From assembly GCF_019924045.1 (NCBI RefSeq), contig NZ_JAHXBN010000010.1, positions 744,001 through 808,000 on the forward strand: a stretch of 64,000 bases of DNA. Direction: 5' to 3'. The position numbers were made by a program, and so were the translations under genes. Each line of letters starts with the position of its first letter. The stretch's first letter is position 1. This document shows, piece by piece, positions 14,534 through 23,093 of the stretch. The notes beneath the pieces are model-generated. The model was not told the DNA's origin and did not search any database. It saw only the letters and a program-made list of their open reading frames with translations. The DNA is from Dyadobacter fermentans (lineage in GTDB: Bacteria > Bacteroidota > Bacteroidia > Cytophagales > Spirosomataceae).

Positions 14534-17500
14534 CAGCCAATCACCTCAATCTTCACCTTCAACAAAAACTCGTCCATCTCAATCTCGGTAGCTTCCCCAT
14601 TCAGGTCGCCTACGAGGTCGAGGTCCAGGGCTTGTACTTCCTGGCAGATATAGTCTTTGTTGGCAGTTACTGCGCTGGCGAGCAGGCCGTCGTTGTTTTG
14701 TAAGGTAATGCGGATCTTGTCTGTCACTTCAAAACCGCTGTCTTTACGCAGGTTTTGTACGCGGTTTACGAAATCGCGTGCGATACCCTCGAGGCGCAGG
14801 TCTTCGGTTACGGTAATATCGAGCGCGACGGTAAGGCCCCCTTCGCTGGCTACGAGCCATCCCGGAACGTCTTCTGCGATGATTTCCACGTCGGTGAATG
14901 CGATTTCGATCGGGCCGCTGGCGGCTGTCAATGTAATGGCGCTGCTGGCTTCGATTTCGCGGATCTGAGCTTCATCCATCGCTGAAATGGCGGCGGCTAC
15001 CTCCTTCATTTTCGGTCCGAATTTCGGTCCGAGTGTTTTGAAGTTCGGCTTGATTTTCTTTTTCAGGATACCGCTGTCGTCGTGCACGAACTCGATGTGC
15101 TTCACATTTACCTCGGAAAGGATAATGTAAGCCACCTGTTCGATCTGACGCTTCGTTTTCTCGCTCAAAACCGGGATCAGGATTTTCGACAATGGCTGGC
15201 GTACTTTCAGCTTATGTCCTTTCCGGATCGAGTGGACGAGCGAGCTGATGCGCTGAGCCAAATCCATCGCTTGTTCCAGGTCGGTATCCACTACTTCCGC
15301 CTCGATTTTCGGCCAGAAAGTCAAATGAACGGATTCATATTTGAATGGTGCATTGTGCTGGATCGAAGCTTCGCGATCGCTGTCTGTCAGGTTTTTATAC
15401 AACCACTCACCAAAGAATGGGGCGATAGGTGACATCGATTGCGCCACGGTTACCAGGCAGTGGTGCAAAGTCTCATAAGCAGCCGCTTTATCGTCTGTCA
15501 AACCAGCGCCCTGCTCAGCCGACGGGTTCCAGAAACGGCGGCGGTTGAGGCGTATGTACCAGTTTGAAAGCTGATCGGTTACGAAGTCTTGTACGAGACG
15601 GCCCGCTTTGGTCGGGTTATAATCGTCGAATTGCTCACCTACTTCTTTAATCAGCGTATTCAGTTTCGAAAGAATCCAGCGGTCCAGCTCGGTACGTTTT
15701 TCGATAGGCACGGAATTCGCTTCGTGGAACTCGTAACCGTCGAGATTCGCGTACAATGCGAAGAAGTTGTACGTATTCACGAGCGTTCCGAAGAACTTGC
15801 GCTGTACTTCGCCGATGCCGTCGATATTGAATTTGAGGTTATCCCAAGGCTCCGCATTGGTGATCATGTACCAGCGCGTCGCATCAGGGCCGTATTGCGC
15901 CAATGTAGCAAATGGATCCACTGCATTACCGAGGCGTTTCGACATTTTATTGCCGTTCTTGTCGAGTACCAAGCCGGTCGATACCACATTTTTGAATGCA
16001 ACGGAATCGAACAACATGCCCGCGATGGCGTGCAATGTGAAGAACCAGCCACGGGTTTGGTCTACACCTTCCGAAATAAAGTCGGCAGGATAAGCCTGGT
16101 TAAAAATTTCCTGATTTTCAAACGGATAGTGCCACTGCGCATACGGCATCGCTCCCGAGTCGAACCACACGTCGATCAGGTCGGGCTCGCGGTGCATGAT
16201 ATGGCCGGTTTTCCCTACCAATACTACATCATCCACATACGGACGGTGCAGGTCATAATCCCCGTGTTCGAGTTTTTGCAGGTAATCAGAGTTATGCAAT
16301 GCCTGCTCGCGGGTAAGGTGGCCCGAGATAATGGCTTCTTCCAGCTTGTCTTTCAGCTCTTCGATCGAACCAATGCATACTTCATCACCATAGTCATTCC
16401 GCCAGATCGGCAGCGGCGTGCCCCAGTAGCGCGAGCGCGAGAGGTTCCAGTCGACCAGGTTTTCGAGCCAGTTGCCGAAGCGGCCGGTACCGGTGCTTTC
16501 GGGTTTCCAGTTAATGCTTTTATTTAATTCAACAAGGCGGTCTTTCACCGCGGTAGTACGGATAAACCAGCTGTCGAGCGGGTAGTAGAGCACCGGCTTG
16601 TCGGTACGCCAGCAATGTGGGTACGGGTGTTCGTATTTTTCTACTTTAAATGCCTTGCCTTCTTCTTTGAGTTTGATGGCGATCAGCACGTCGGTAGGGC
16701 GGAACTCCGGATCGTCCTGTTCTGCCTGCGAGTAATATTCCGGTTTTACAAAACGGCCTGCGTAATCCGTAATTTCTTTCACAAAACGGCCCTGGCGGTC
16801 AACGATTGGCACTTCCTTGCCGTTCTCGTCCTTCACCATAATGGCCGGAATGCCGTTCGCCTGCGCTACCCGGAAGTCGTCCGCACCGAAGGTAGGAGAG
16901 GTATGCACCACGCCGGTACCGTCTTCGGTGGTTACGAAATCGCCGAGGATCACACGGAATGCAGGCGTTTCTGCCGGGCCAACGGTTGGTTGGATATAAG
17001 GGAGCAATTGTTCGTACTCGATGCCTTCGAGGTCTTTTCCTTTGAACTCATTCAAAACAGTCCACGGAAGTACCTTTTTATCGCTGGCAGCGTAGCCCTC
17101 GAAATCGCCGTCGCGGCCTTTTTCGGAGAAATATTTCCCTACCAAATCCTTCGCGAGCACAACAGCCACGGGCTCGTGCGTGTAAGGATTGAAGGTTTTA
17201 ACCAATACATAATCAATATTGCCGCCCACGGTCAATGCGGAGTTGGCAGGAAGTGTCCAGGGCGTGGTCGTCCAGGCTAGAATGCGGATGTCCTCGCTAG
17301 CAGAACCAGCCAATGCAGGCCAATTTGCAGCGTCTTTCACCTTGAACATCGCCACGATGGTCGTGTCCTTCACGTCCTTGTACGTGCCGGGCATGTTCAG
17401 CTCGTGCGACGACAGACCCGTTCCGGCAGCCGGAGAATAGGGCTGGATCGTATAGCCTTTATACAGCAGGCCTTTATCATACAACTTTTTCAGCAGGTAC

Positions 17501-17979
17501 CAGAGGCTTTCGATGTATTCGCTTTTGTAGGTAATGTAAGGATCGTCGAGGTCGACCCAGTAACCCATTTTCTCGGTCAGGTCATTCCACTGGTCGGTGA
17601 ACTTCATGACCGTCTGGCGGCATTTCTCATTATAATCCGCTACCGAAATTTTCTTGCCGATATCGTCCTTGATAATACCCAGTTCTTTTTCCACTTGTAG
17701 TTCCACCGGCAGGCCGTGCGTATCCCAGCCGCCTTTACGCTTCACCTGAAAGCCTTGCAGCGTTTTATACCGGCAGAAAATATCCTTGATCGCCCGCGCC
17801 ATTACGTGGTGAATACCCGGCGTACCGTTGGCCGACGGCGGGCCTTCAAAGAATGTAAATGTCGGAGCACCCTCGCGGGTTTCTACCGACGCTTCAAAGA
17901 TTTTCTTGTCTTTCCAGAATTTCAGTACTTCGTCCCCGATTTGCGGGTAACTCAGATTTTTATATTCGTTGTATTTCAT
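14533..17979 (-). CDS. ileS: Isoleucyl-tRNA synthetase
   Basis: The 1148-residue cytosolic class I enzyme that charges tRNA-Ile and edits valine. The HIGH-type motif lies in NGTPGIHHVMAR near residue 50, the editing domain is inserted in the Rossmann fold (TTTPWTLPANSAL and the TEDGTGVVHTSPTFGADDF region), and the second signature is KMSKRLGN. The anticodon-binding helices and a long C-terminal region follow. The length and the GTPGIHH version of the first motif resemble the eukaryote-like bacterial IleRS type, often linked to lower mupirocin sensitivity; that property is inference. The start MKYNEYKNLSYPQIG fits the family better than an in-frame start 13 codons upstream. Confidence 0.97.
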   Translation of the reverse strand: MKYNEYKNLSYPQIGDEVLKFWKDKKIFEASVETREGAPTFTFFEGPPSANGTPGIHHVMARAIKDIFCRYKTLQGFQVKRKGGWDTHGLPVELQVEKELGIIKDDIGKKISVADYNEKCRQTVMKFTDQWNDLTEKMGYWVDLDDPYITYKSEYIESLWYLLKKLYDKGLLYKGYTIQPYSPAAGTGLSSHELNMPGTYKDVKDTTIVAMFKVKDAANWPALAGSASEDIRILAWTTTPWTLPANSALTVGGNIDYVLVKTFNPYTHEPVAVVLAKDLVGKYFSEKGRDGDFEGYAASDKKVLPWTVLNEFKGKDLEGIEYEQLLPYIQPTVGPAETPAFRVILGDFVTTEDGTGVVHTSPTFGADDFRVAQANGIPAIMVKDENGKEVPIVDRQGRFVKEITDYAGRFVKPEYYSQAEQDDPEFRPTDVLIAIKLKEEGKAFKVEKYEHPYPHCWRTDKPVLYYPLDSWFIRTTAVKDRLVELNKSINWKPESTGTGRFGNWLENLVDWNLSRSRYWGTPLPIWRNDYGDEVCIGSIEELKDKLEEAIISGHLTREQALHNSDYLQKLEHGDYDLHRPYVDDVVLVGKTGHIMHREPDLIDVWFDSGAMPYAQWHYPFENQEIFNQAYPADFISEGVDQTRGWFFTLHAIAGMLFDSVAFKNVVSTGLVLDKNGNKMSKRLGNAVDPFATLAQYGPDATRWYMITNAEPWDNLKFNIDGIGEVQRKFFGTLVNTYNFFALYANLDGYEFHEANSVPIEKRTELDRWILSKLNTLIKEVGEQFDDYNPTKAGRLVQDFVTDQLSNWYIRLNRRRFWNPSAEQGAGLTDDKAAAYETLHHCLVTVAQSMSPIAPFFGEWLYKNLTDSDREASIQHNAPFKYESVHLTFWPKIEAEVVDTDLEQAMDLAQRISSLVHSIRKGHKLKVRQPLSKILIPVLSEKTKRQIEQVAYIILSEVNVKHIEFVHDDSGILKKKIKPNFKTLGPKFGPKMKEVAAAISAMDEAQIREIEASSAITLTAASGPIEIAFTDVEIIAEDVPGWLVASEGGLTVALDITVTEDLRLEGIARDFVNRVQNLRKDSGFEVTDKIRITLQNNDGLLASAVTANKDYICQEVQALDLDLVGDLNGEATEIEMDEFLLKVKIEVIG

Positions 17980-18060
17980 ATTGGTTGTTAGCGTCGGGCA
18001 CTTGCCCTGGCCGATCATGTAAATAGCACTATTTATAACCCTCTCCGGATTTTAAGAGTG

Positions 18061-18068
18061 CAAAATTA
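18061..18068 (-). promoter_or_regulatory. ileS -7 promoter element
   Basis: The minus strand reads TAATTTTG, an exact -7 match, 81 bp before the ileS start codon. No convincing -33 element is present. Confidence 0.4.
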
Positions 18069-18156
18069 CGGATTTTTTTCCGCTAAAAGGATGTGCGCTT
18101 TTGAATGAATCTGAGAGAGATTGTATTATTTTGGTACTTCAACCATCAATTACAAA

Positions 18157-18786
18157 ATGGAACTTATTAACCGCCTGTTAACCGCCAACAAATCCTGGGC
18201 AGCCCGGCAGCTCCAAGTGGACGAAACGTATTTTGAGAATCTGGCCAAAGACCAGCAGCCAGATTTCCTCTGGATCGGATGCTCCGACAGCCGAGTGCCG
18301 GCCGAAGACCTTACAGGTTCCCAACCGGGCGAAATGTTTGTGCACCGGAATGTGGCTAACCTCGTGGTGCATACCGATATGAACATGCTGAGCGTGTTGC
18401 AGTATGCCGTGGAAGTGCTCAAAGTGCGGCATATCCTCGTGGTGGGGCATTACCAATGCGGAGGTGTGAAGGCCTCGATGATGCACAAGGATCTGGGGCT
18501 GATCAACCGCTGGCTGCATAATATCAAGGATGTGTACGATAAATTCGCTACCGAACTGGACGCAATCGAAGACGAGAAGAAGCGCTTTGACCGCCTGGTG
18601 GAGCTCAACGTAATCCAGCAGGTCCACAACCTCGCGCAGACGAGCATCGTACAAGGCGCATGGCACCAGGGGCAGGAGCTGCATTTGCACGGCTGGGTGT
18701 TCGGCCTACACGACGGACAGCTCAAAACCCTCGCGCATATGCCGCCGACCACGAAGGTCGAGGGGATTTATCGATACGATTTCTAA
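18157..18786 (+). CDS. Beta-class carbonic anhydrase
   Basis: A 209-residue zinc enzyme that interconverts CO2 and bicarbonate. Starting at MELINRLLTANKSW, the zinc ligands and the catalytic pair fall at C42, D44, R46, H98 and C101 (GCSDSRVP and GHYQCGG), the numbering of the E. coli Can protein. It has no signal peptide, so it is cytosolic. It is a single gene followed by a repeat-packed intergenic region. An in-frame start 12 codons earlier is not family-like. Confidence 0.95.
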   Translation: MELINRLLTANKSWAARQLQVDETYFENLAKDQQPDFLWIGCSDSRVPAEDLTGSQPGEMFVHRNVANLVVHTDMNMLSVLQYAVEVLKVRHILVVGHYQCGGVKASMMHKDLGLINRWLHNIKDVYDKFATELDAIEDEKKRFDRLVELNVIQQVHNLAQTSIVQGAWHQGQELHLHGWVFGLHDGQLKTLAHMPPTTKVEGIYRYDF

Positions 18787-18799
18787 TTTTTTGGGAGTC

Positions 18800-18821
18800 G
18801 TGCAAATCTCCTGATTTGCAC
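18800..18821 (+). terminator. Hairpin after the carbonic anhydrase gene
   Basis: GTGCAAATC / GATTTGCAC with loop TCCT forms a perfect 9-bp stem 13 bp after the stop codon. The following bases are AT-rich but not a clean T-run, so terminator function is probable rather than certain. Confidence 0.45.
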
Positions 18822-18825
18822 ATAT

Positions 18826-18898
18826 TATTCGCAGGCCTCCGGCCGGTCAATGCCGCGATAACGCTTTTCGGTAACGACCGGCCGGAGGCCTGCGAATA
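18826..18898. repeat. 23-bp perfect inverted repeat
   Basis: The arms 18826-18848 and 18876-18898 are exact complements, with the GC-rich core GCAGGCCTCCGGCCGGTC, and are separated by 27 nt. It could form a very stable hairpin or be a small mobile repeat. Confidence 0.75.
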
Positions 18899-18930
18899 CT
18901 TAGTCACGAAGGCAACCTTCGCGCCACCCC

Positions 18931-19130
18931 GAGAAAGGAAGGAAGGGGAAGATGAACAATTAGTCAGATATAGTCAGATATAGTCAGGCATTGGGTAATT
19001 ATAATTGCTTGGTATCGCACAACACCTGACCACACATGACTAGACATGACTAAGCCTCCCTTCCTATTCCACTTTCCTCCATTCTCCCTTTCTTCCCCTT
19101 CCTCCTTTCTCCCTTTCTTCCCCTTCCTCC
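18931..19130. repeat. Nested inverted-repeat element with decamer arrays
   Basis: A purine tract (18931-18952) is complementary, with one base missing, to a pyrimidine tract at 19091-19111. Inside these arms, three 10-bp units reading TAGTCAGATA (18961-18990) face three units reading TGACCACACA, TGACTAGACA and TGACTAAGCC (19027-19056) in inverted orientation. A 23-nt pyrimidine repeat occurs twice (19083-19105 and 19108-19130). Together with the hairpins before it, this fills the 418-bp gap between the carbonic anhydrase and PepSY genes; no gene is seen in it. Confidence 0.65.
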
Positions 19131-19135
19131 CTTTT

Positions 19136-19166
19136 TTGGTAGTTAAACTCCTTCGCCCTATATTCG
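19136..19166 (+). promoter_or_regulatory. Promoter of the PepSY gene
   Basis: TTG at 19136-19138 and TATATTCG at 19159-19166 are separated by 20 bp, close to the Bacteroidota -33/-7 layout (the -7 matches seven of eight positions). The predicted start of transcription, about 19173, falls in the DtxR-like site at 19171-19186. Confidence 0.45.
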
Positions 19167-19170
19167 TAGT

Positions 19171-19186
19171 CTTAATTGAGTCTAAA
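19171..19186. promoter_or_regulatory. DtxR-box-like operator upstream of the PepSY gene
   Basis: CTTAATTGAGTCTAAA carries a perfect right half (AGTCTAAA) of the palindrome found at 32243-32258 and a degenerate left half. It overlaps the predicted transcription start, a good place for a metal-dependent repressor. Confidence 0.45.
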
Positions 19187-19204
19187 TAAGATAATCGGCG
19201 GCGA

Positions 19205-20365
19205 ATGATGAAAAAACTGATTGGAAAACTACATCTTTACCTGGGACTTGTCTCGGGCATTATGGTGTTCATCATTTCCATCACGGGGTGTATCCTGGCA
19301 TTTGAGCAGGAGATCAAAACGATTACGCAGCCCTACATGTTCGTAAATGGCCCGACAGGCGGGAAGGTGTTGCCTCCCTCGGAGCTCGCAGAGATTGCCA
19401 AAAAGGCATTACCAGGCAGGATCGCCAAAGGGGTGCTTTACGATACGCCCGACCGCAATGCGCAAGTCGGTTTTTACAACCTCGATCCCGAGTACTATTA
19501 CGTCGCCTATATCAACCAATACACCGGGAAATTAGAGCATATCTGGAACGAGGACGACGATTTCTTCCATTTCATCCTGCACGGGCATTACTACCTCTGG
19601 TTACCGGAAAAATACGGCCAAACGGTAGTAGCCTCGGCGACGCTCGTTTTCTTTTTCATGATGATTAGTGGAATGGTGCTTTGGTGGCCCAAAAACAAGT
19701 CGGCGGCTAAACAGCGCTTTTCGATCAAATGGAATGCGGCATGGCGACGTAAAAACTACGACCTGCACAATGTGCTCGGTTTTTACATCATGTCCATCGG
19801 CGTGATCCTGGCGGTTACCGGCCTGGTTTGGGGTTTTCAGTGGTTTTCTCAGGGACTTTACACGGCTACGGGCGGCGAAGGATCCGATATCTATTACAAT
19901 CCGCCTTCCGATACCATATCTACCGCACAGGTAAGCGGCCCAATGCAGGCTGTGGACAAGGCCTGGTTTCAATTACAAAAGGAGTATCCCAAATATTCAA
20001 CCCTCAATATTTCGTTTCCCACCGAAAAAGCCGAGTCGATCTTCTCGTACGTGAACTTCCGTGAAGGCACCTATTATAATGTCGACTATCACTATTTTGA
20101 CCAGTATTCGGTCAAAAAGATCGATGCGAAAGGACCTTATACCGGCAAATACAGCGAGGCCAATTTCGCCCAGACCTTGCGCCGCATGAATTACGATATC
20201 CACACGGGGGCTATCCTGGGCTTGCCGGGCAAAATCCTCATGTTCTGCGCCAGCCTCGTATGCGCTTCGTTGCCCATCACCGGCTTTGTGATCTGGTGGG
20301 GCAGAAGGAAGAAAGCGCCGAAAAAGGTCAGAAAGAGCGTTCCGATCTTGGCGACTCCGCAGTGA
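19205..20365 (+). CDS. PepSY-associated membrane protein (iron-uptake type)
   Basis: A 386-residue inner-membrane protein of the PepSY_TM family (PiuB/FegB-like), which in many bacteria is iron-regulated and thought to reduce or release iron from siderophores. The layout is a first membrane helix at about 12-32 (LYLGLVSGIMVFIISITGCIL), a periplasmic PepSY region, a helix pair near 145-165 (VFFFMMISGMVLWWP) and 195-215, a second PepSY-like region, and a last helix near 345-368 (FCASLVCASLPITGFVIWWGRRKK). Histidines in LHLYLGL, FHFILHGHYYLW, YDLHNVLGFY and YDIHTGAI are candidate haem ligands. The DtxR-like site in front supports iron control. Confidence 0.88.
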   Translation: MMKKLIGKLHLYLGLVSGIMVFIISITGCILAFEQEIKTITQPYMFVNGPTGGKVLPPSELAEIAKKALPGRIAKGVLYDTPDRNAQVGFYNLDPEYYYVAYINQYTGKLEHIWNEDDDFFHFILHGHYYLWLPEKYGQTVVASATLVFFFMMISGMVLWWPKNKSAAKQRFSIKWNAAWRRKNYDLHNVLGFYIMSIGVILAVTGLVWGFQWFSQGLYTATGGEGSDIYYNPPSDTISTAQVSGPMQAVDKAWFQLQKEYPKYSTLNISFPTEKAESIFSYVNFREGTYYNVDYHYFDQYSVKKIDAKGPYTGKYSEANFAQTLRRMNYDIHTGAILGLPGKILMFCASLVCASLPITGFVIWWGRRKKAPKKVRKSVPILATPQ

Positions 20366-20393
20366 GAACAGCAGTTTGATAGGGGTACCCGCC

Positions 20394-21221
20394 TCACTGT
20401 TTTTGATAAATCCTCACATAATCCACTTCAAAACGTGCGGGGAATTCTGTTTTCGACAAATCGCCGCCATTATCGCCGCCCAGCGCCATGCCCAGCAGGA
20501 TGTAATGCGGCTGCTTGAAAGGCGTAATGTCTTTATTCTTTGCATTGATCGCCTTAGCCTGGTCCTGTGAGGCCATGAGCATATCGTCGACATAAATTTT
20601 AATCGAATTCTCGTCCCAATCCATCCGCCAGATGTGGAATTTGGATGACCAATCCGGGTCATTGAAGGTGCTGATTTGTTTTTTATTGGTATTCCAAATG
20701 GGTTTGTAGCGCTCATTGGAACCCCATGCAACATTTGCCAGCAGCATTCCCCGGTAAAATTCCATAATATCGATCTCGCCATTATCCGGCCATTCGCCTT
20801 TATCGCCCAGCGTCCAGAATGCCGGCCAGATGCCCGACCGCGTATCGATTTTGGCGCGCATTTCGAAGCGGCCGTACTGAAAGCTCTTTTTACCGCGGGT
20901 AATGATGCTGGCCGAAGTGTACTCGGCGTATTCACGGCTTTCTTTCCAGTTACTGCTGCCGGGTTTATAGTTGGGGTTTTTGACCCGTTCTTTTTTGGCT
21001 TCGATAATCAGGTAACCGCCTTTGCAGTAGGCATTGTCGCCCTGATACCATTGGTCTTCGTGGTTTCGGGTAAAGCCTTTTTCGGGTTGCCACACATTCG
21101 GGTCGGGCGCACCGTCGTAGTCGAACTCGTCGGCCCATACGAGCTTGTATTGTGCGGTCGCGGGAAGGAAACTCATAACTGTGAGGATGATCGTTAATAG
21201 TAATTTGTCAGGAGTCGTCAT
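20394..21221 (-). CDS. Glycoside hydrolase family 16 (beta-glucanase type)
   Basis: A 275-residue secreted enzyme. Starting at MTTPDKLLLT, the signal peptide ends near ATAQ (residue 24). The GH16 catalytic motif E149-I-D151-I-M-E154 is intact, with E149 as nucleophile and E154 as acid/base. The surrounding SGIWPAFWTLG and PDNGEIDIMEF are typical of laminarinase/licheninase-type members acting on beta-1,3 or beta-1,3-1,4 glucans, and the end is FEVDYVRIYQK. An in-frame start 35 codons earlier is not needed. It is convergent with the PepSY gene and not part of a SusCD locus. Confidence 0.92.
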   Translation of the reverse strand: MTTPDKLLLTIILTVMSFLPATAQYKLVWADEFDYDGAPDPNVWQPEKGFTRNHEDQWYQGDNAYCKGGYLIIEAKKERVKNPNYKPGSSNWKESREYAEYTSASIITRGKKSFQYGRFEMRAKIDTRSGIWPAFWTLGDKGEWPDNGEIDIMEFYRGMLLANVAWGSNERYKPIWNTNKKQISTFNDPDWSSKFHIWRMDWDENSIKIYVDDMLMASQDQAKAINAKNKDITPFKQPHYILLGMALGGDNGGDLSKTEFPARFEVDYVRIYQKQ

Positions 21222-21408
21222 GAGATAGTCATTGGTTGTTCTCTGCATTATTTGGGAAAGTGGTAGTACACGTTCATTTACCCGAAATGCCAAAATGAAA
21301 AGAATTGACACTATAAATGGCCGCACCGGGTTTTATTTCTGACAGTTTTCCATTTTCTTGTAAACAATAGTTTGCCGCAGCCCTTATCGGCCGGCGTTGA
21401 TTTTTAAT

Positions 21409-22437
21409 ATGCGTAAATTTATTGATACTGCTAAAAAAGCCGGTCTGGACGGCTTCATGCTCGCATTGCTCAGCATGATCCTGCTCGCCTGGCTCTGGCC
21501 TGCGCCGGGTATGCAGGACAGCCCGCTGCATCTTTCTACCGTCTCTACCTACGCGGTTTCAGTCATATTCTTCTTTTACGGCCTCCGGCTCAGCCCCGAA
21601 AAACTGAAAGCCGGGCTCGTGAACTGGCGGCTGCACGTGATGGTGCATCTGTCGACATTTGTACTTTTCCCAGTACTGGCGCTCGCATTCAGGCCGTTTT
21701 TCCAGAGCGGAGAAGGGCAGGTGATGTGGCTGGCAATCTTTTTTCTGACTGTCCTGCCATCTACGGTTTCGTCGTCGGTAGTCATGGTATCCATTGCACG
21801 CGGCAACATTCCGGCGGCAATATTCAACGCAAGCATTTCCAGTCTGATCGGCGTTTTTATCACACCATTGTGGATGGGCCTCGTGCTGGAATCGGGCTCC
21901 GGACCATCCGGCTCCGGACATTTTGATCTGCTTTCGGTAGTCGGAAAACTGGCAATGCAAGTACTACTTCCGGTATTCGCGGGCATCGCGCTCAACAGCC
22001 GCTGGGGTCATTTTGCGGAGCGCCACAAAAAGTACATCCGCTATTTCGATCAGTCGTCCATTTTGCTGATCGTCTACACTTCTTTTTGCGAATCGTTTGG
22101 AGAGCACCTCTTCGATTCGCTTGGAATAAAAGAAATTGTATTTTTAGGGATAGGAATGCTCGCGCTGTTTTTCGGGATATATTTCCTGCTGACGTTCATT
22201 GCCGGTTTGCTGCATTTCGACCGGGAGGATAAGGTAACCGCGGTGTTTTGCGGTTCCAAGAAATCGCTGGTGCAAGGTGCGGTGATGTCGAAAGTATTGT
22301 TTGCGGGCCCGGAAGCCGGTTTAATGCTCCTGCCGATCATGCTCTATCATGCATTGCAGCTGATTGCGGCGAGCATTATCGCTCAGCGAATGGCCCGGGA
22401 GCCGGGAGCAGCGGAGAATTTTGTACTTAAAAAATAA
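21409..22437 (+). CDS. SBF-like bile acid:sodium symporter family transporter
   Basis: A 342-residue inner-membrane protein with about ten hydrophobic helices, starting MRKFIDTAKKAG. It belongs to the SBF_like/YfeH branch of the bile acid:Na+ symporter superfamily: the FYGLRLS segment, LPSTVSSSVVMVSIARGN in the first crossover, and FCGSKKSLVQGAVMSKVLF in the second. Members are predicted to move organic anions with sodium; the substrate is unknown. It ends 3 bp before the DUF4230 gene, and the following gamma-glutamyl genes run in the same direction, so a link with uptake is possible. Confidence 0.85.
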   Translation: MRKFIDTAKKAGLDGFMLALLSMILLAWLWPAPGMQDSPLHLSTVSTYAVSVIFFFYGLRLSPEKLKAGLVNWRLHVMVHLSTFVLFPVLALAFRPFFQSGEGQVMWLAIFFLTVLPSTVSSSVVMVSIARGNIPAAIFNASISSLIGVFITPLWMGLVLESGSGPSGSGHFDLLSVVGKLAMQVLLPVFAGIALNSRWGHFAERHKKYIRYFDQSSILLIVYTSFCESFGEHLFDSLGIKEIVFLGIGMLALFFGIYFLLTFIAGLLHFDREDKVTAVFCGSKKSLVQGAVMSKVLFAGPEAGLMLLPIMLYHALQLIAASIIAQRMAREPGAAENFVLKK

Positions 22438-22440
22438 TGT

Positions 22441-23064
22441 ATGCGGATCATATCGTGGCTGGTGCGACTGGTAGTTTTGATTTTGCTTTTGGCGGGGATT
22501 AATGCATTATGGTCGGGTTTCAAGACCGGAAGCTGGCTGCCTGAATGGCTTGGCGGCGAGGATAAGGTAGAGACAATGCATACGGTGGTGTTGCAGGCAA
22601 TCAGCTCGATAGGCAAGCTCGAAGTCGTGAAATACAACTTCAAGGATGTGGTGGAGCAGGAAATTGTGAAAATGTGGCTACCCAATGCCAAAGCAATCCT
22701 GATCGTACAGGGAGAAGCGATAGGTTGTGTGGATCTGGCCAAAATTTCCATGGAAGACATTACCTCCGATGCCGAAACGCTGGTGATCAATATGCCTGAA
22801 CCCGAGCTGTGTGTTTTTAAAATTGATCACAGTAAGTCAAAAGTTTACAATACCGAATACGCATTCACCGACGAGGCGAAGTTGGTGCAGGAGGCTTACA
22901 AGCAGGCTGAAAAGCAAATCCAGCAATCGGCCCTCGACATGGGTATTCTTGAGCAGACTAGAGAGAATGCCAAAAAGATATTGACCCCGATGCTGGAAAA
23001 AGCTTCCGGTAAAAAGGTGGTACTGAAATTTCCGATGAATGCCAAAGTAGACAAATTGCGATAA
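22441..23064 (+). CDS. DUF4230 domain protein
   Basis: A 207-residue protein with one N-terminal membrane helix (about residues 5-24) and an extracytoplasmic DUF4230 domain. The domain opens with VVLQAISSIGKLEVVKYNFKDVVE, then has AKAILIVQGEAIGCVDLAKI and two further strand-helix repeats, ending with a lysine-rich basic tail. The role is unknown in all family members I know of. It starts 3 bp after the SBF transporter stop and 29 bp before the glutamine synthetase-like gene. Confidence 0.8.
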   Translation: MRIISWLVRLVVLILLLAGINALWSGFKTGSWLPEWLGGEDKVETMHTVVLQAISSIGKLEVVKYNFKDVVEQEIVKMWLPNAKAILIVQGEAIGCVDLAKISMEDITSDAETLVINMPEPELCVFKIDHSKSKVYNTEYAFTDEAKLVQEAYKQAEKQIQQSALDMGILEQTRENAKKILTPMLEKASGKKVVLKFPMNAKVDKLR

Positions 23065-23093
23065 TATAAACTGCGCTAAACCAACCCTTTCTA

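Noticed and set aside
15589..16527. A 312-codon open frame opposite ileS
   Set aside because: Shadow of the ileS coding strand; no start signal, promoter or recognisable domain.
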